Positions 62,668 to 64,000 of a stretch of 64,000 nucleotides of DNA are shown here, in pieces. Under the pieces are notes generated by a model. That model was not told where the DNA came from. It was given only the letters and a program-made list of their open reading frames with translations, and ran no database searches. Source of the stretch: Lachnospiraceae bacterium AD3010 (GTDB lineage: Bacteria > Bacillota > Clostridia > Lachnospirales > Lachnospiraceae). The DNA lies in assembly GCA_000622025.1 (NCBI GenBank), contig KK211388.1:124001-188000 (forward strand), written 5' to 3'. Every line of letters begins with the position of its first letter. Within the stretch, counting starts at the first letter, position 1. The translations under genes were made by a program, and so were the position numbers.

Positions 62668-64000
62668 ATGTATTATAATAATAAAAGGATCATGATAAGT
62701 GCCGTAAAGAGCGGAAGCGGAAAAACAACCGTTTCACTGGCTCTTCTTAAGGCGCTGAAAAACAGAGGGCTTAAGCTGCGTTCTTTTAAATGCGGTCCGG
62801 ACTACATAGACCCTATGCTTCACAGGAGTGTTCTCGGTATTCCCTGCGCCAATCTGGATCCCTTCTTCCAGGACAGGGAGCTTATGCGCTGTCTTTTCTG
62901 CGAAAAAAGCAGGGAAGCGGACATTTCGGTTATTGAGGGGGTAATGGGCTACTATGACGGCATCTCATTTGACAGTACCGATAAAAGCTCATATGAATGT
63001 GCTTATTACTTAGGCTGTCCCGTTATACTCGTGATCGACGGGCGCGGAATGTCACACTCCCTTATCGCGCTCCTAAAAGGGATGCAGTCCCTAAAGTATG
63101 ACAGCGGCATACGAGGGGTCATAATAAATAATGTTCCGGAACGGATCTATAATAAGCTTAAGAGCGTGATAGAAAGGGAAACGGATATAGTTCCCTTAGG
63201 CTTTATGCCCCATATCGCTGAATGTGAGATAGACTCAAGACATCTTGGCTTACTTACACCTGACGATATTCCGGAGTTTGAAAAAAAGACTGCCGTACTT
63301 GGCAGGGAAGCGGAAAGCTGTCTTGATATAGATGCTATCCTCAGGCTATCGGCTGAAGGAAGGAGCTTTGAATATGATGAAAACCATACCCTTAATATCA
63401 TCGCTTCCTTAAATACAGGCGATATCTCCGGACTCCGTATCGCCGTTGCAAGGGATGAGGCCTTTTCCTTTATCTATGAGGACAATCTGGAGCTTATGGA
63501 ACATCTTGGAGCGGAGATAGTATTTTTCAGTCCCCTCAGGGACGCAGAGCTTCCGGATAACATAGACGGCTGCATTTTCTATGGAGGTTATCCGGAGCTC
63601 TACGCATCCGGTCTGAGTAAAAATAAAAGCATGCTTTTTTCGGTGCGTAAGGCTTTGTCCGAAGGGCTTCCGGCACTTGCAGAATGCGGAGGCTTCCTGT
63701 ATCTACACGAATATATCGAAGACCCCGATGGCAGGGAATATGCCATGACAGGCTTTTTTAACGGCTCAAGGGCCATAAAACGTGACAGACTGCAGCACTT
63801 CGGCTATGTAGACCTTAAGCCATATAAAGATGATCCCTTCATAAAAAAGGGCACCGTCCTGAAGGCACATGAGTTTCACTATTATGTAAGCAGTTTAAGA
63901 GAGGAGCATATGGAAATATGCAAAGCCTCAGACAGCAGCATAAGATATAAGGGAATGCTTACGAAAAATAATGTACTCTGCGGCTTTCCGCATTTTTACT
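62668..64000 (+). CDS. cbiA: Cobyrinate a,c-diamide synthase (3' end beyond window)
   Basis: At least 444 residues, cut off by the window edge a few codons from the expected end. N-terminal KRIMISAVKSGSGKTTVSLA (P-loop), SFKCGPDYIDPMLH and VIEGVMGYYDG are CbiA signatures; the glutaminase domain has PALAECGGFLYL with the nucleophile Cys, and the C-terminus reaches CGFPHFY. It amidates the a and c side chains of cobyrinic acid. I chose ATG 62668, since the beta-strand KRIMI needs it; ATG 62692 is an alternative. It is divergent from xpt and the other cobamide genes. Confidence 0.93.
   Translation, partial: MYYNNKRIMISAVKSGSGKTTVSLALLKALKNRGLKLRSFKCGPDYIDPMLHRSVLGIPCANLDPFFQDRELMRCLFCEKSREADISVIEGVMGYYDGISFDSTDKSSYECAYYLGCPVILVIDGRGMSHSLIALLKGMQSLKYDSGIRGVIINNVPERIYNKLKSVIERETDIVPLGFMPHIAECEIDSRHLGLLTPDDIPEFEKKTAVLGREAESCLDIDAILRLSAEGRSFEYDENHTLNIIASLNTGDISGLRIAVARDEAFSFIYEDNLELMEHLGAEIVFFSPLRDAELPDNIDGCIFYGGYPELYASGLSKNKSMLFSVRKALSEGLPALAECGGFLYLHEYIEDPDGREYAMTGFFNGSRAIKRDRLQHFGYVDLKPYKDDPFIKKGTVLKAHEFHYYVSSLREEHMEICKASDSSIRYKGMLTKNNVLCGFPHFY

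Overview
The window looks like the chromosome of an anaerobic monoderm Clostridia member, most likely Lachnospiraceae. This is inferred from strong Shine-Dalgarno sites, consensus sigma-A promoters, a group B-type [FeFe] hydrogenase, anaerobe-style cobamide genes and a Rho with a charged N-terminal insert. No rRNA or marker gene is present to settle the taxonomy.

Layout. 1-2.7 kb: a small serine recombinase with three copies of an inverted-repeat motif at its 3' end, and a DUF234-type AAA ATPase. 2.7-5.5 kb: an operon of a one-TM protein, an [FeFe] hydrogenase-like protein and an orphan OmpR-type regulator. 5.6-5.9 kb: tRNA-Met and tRNA-Val behind a perfect consensus promoter. 5.9-9.8 kb: a MacA/MacB-type ABC efflux operon. 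9.9-11.6 kb: a membrane SpoIIE/PP2C phosphatase, divergent from the efflux operon.

11.8-53.4 kb is the centrepiece: about 32 co-directional, tightly packed minus-strand genes that encode a contractile injection system (CIS, phage-tail-like, eCIS/Afp/PVC relatives). Recognisable parts are the sheath, the tube and a repeat-bearing tube paralogue, a Pvc16-type terminator, a PAAR-like DUF4280 tip, two hub-adaptor (CIS_tube) paralogues, a gpD-like hub and a gpV-like spike, a gp25-like protein, two baseplate-J-like wedges, a P2 gpI-like protein and two Afp15-like AAA+ ATPases. There is no capsid, terminase, portal, integrase or lysis gene, so it is not a prophage. There is no TssJLM or ClpV, so it is not a classical T6SS.

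The CIS genes are interleaved with an unusual set of membrane and signalling genes. These are an FtsE-like ATPase without FtsX, a STAS protein, a histidine-kinase-like GHKL protein without an H-box, a TM-SH3b protein, a TM-MORN protein, a secreted TolC-like coiled-coil protein, a receptor-type adenylate cyclase relative that has lost its catalytic motif, a membrane protein with a kinase-like cytosolic half, a 964-residue TM protein with a Gly-Ser linker, and a 1370-residue surface protein. I infer a regulated, envelope-associated CIS in a Gram-positive cell. This combination is the best candidate for an undescribed system here. No obvious toxin or receptor-binding fibre is recognisable.

53.7-56.8 kb: a polytopic membrane protein, Rho and a GNAT acetyltransferase. 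56.9-64 kb: cobamide genes (cobK, cobT, cobQ and cobD on the minus strand, cbiA truncated on the plus strand) and xpt. Dispersed hairpin repeats built on a GTCATTCTGAGCGAAGCGAAG core occur at 11.6, 28.0, 56.8, 61.2-61.6 and 62.4-62.6 kb. One copy lies inside the CIS operon and one supplies the stop codon of cobK.
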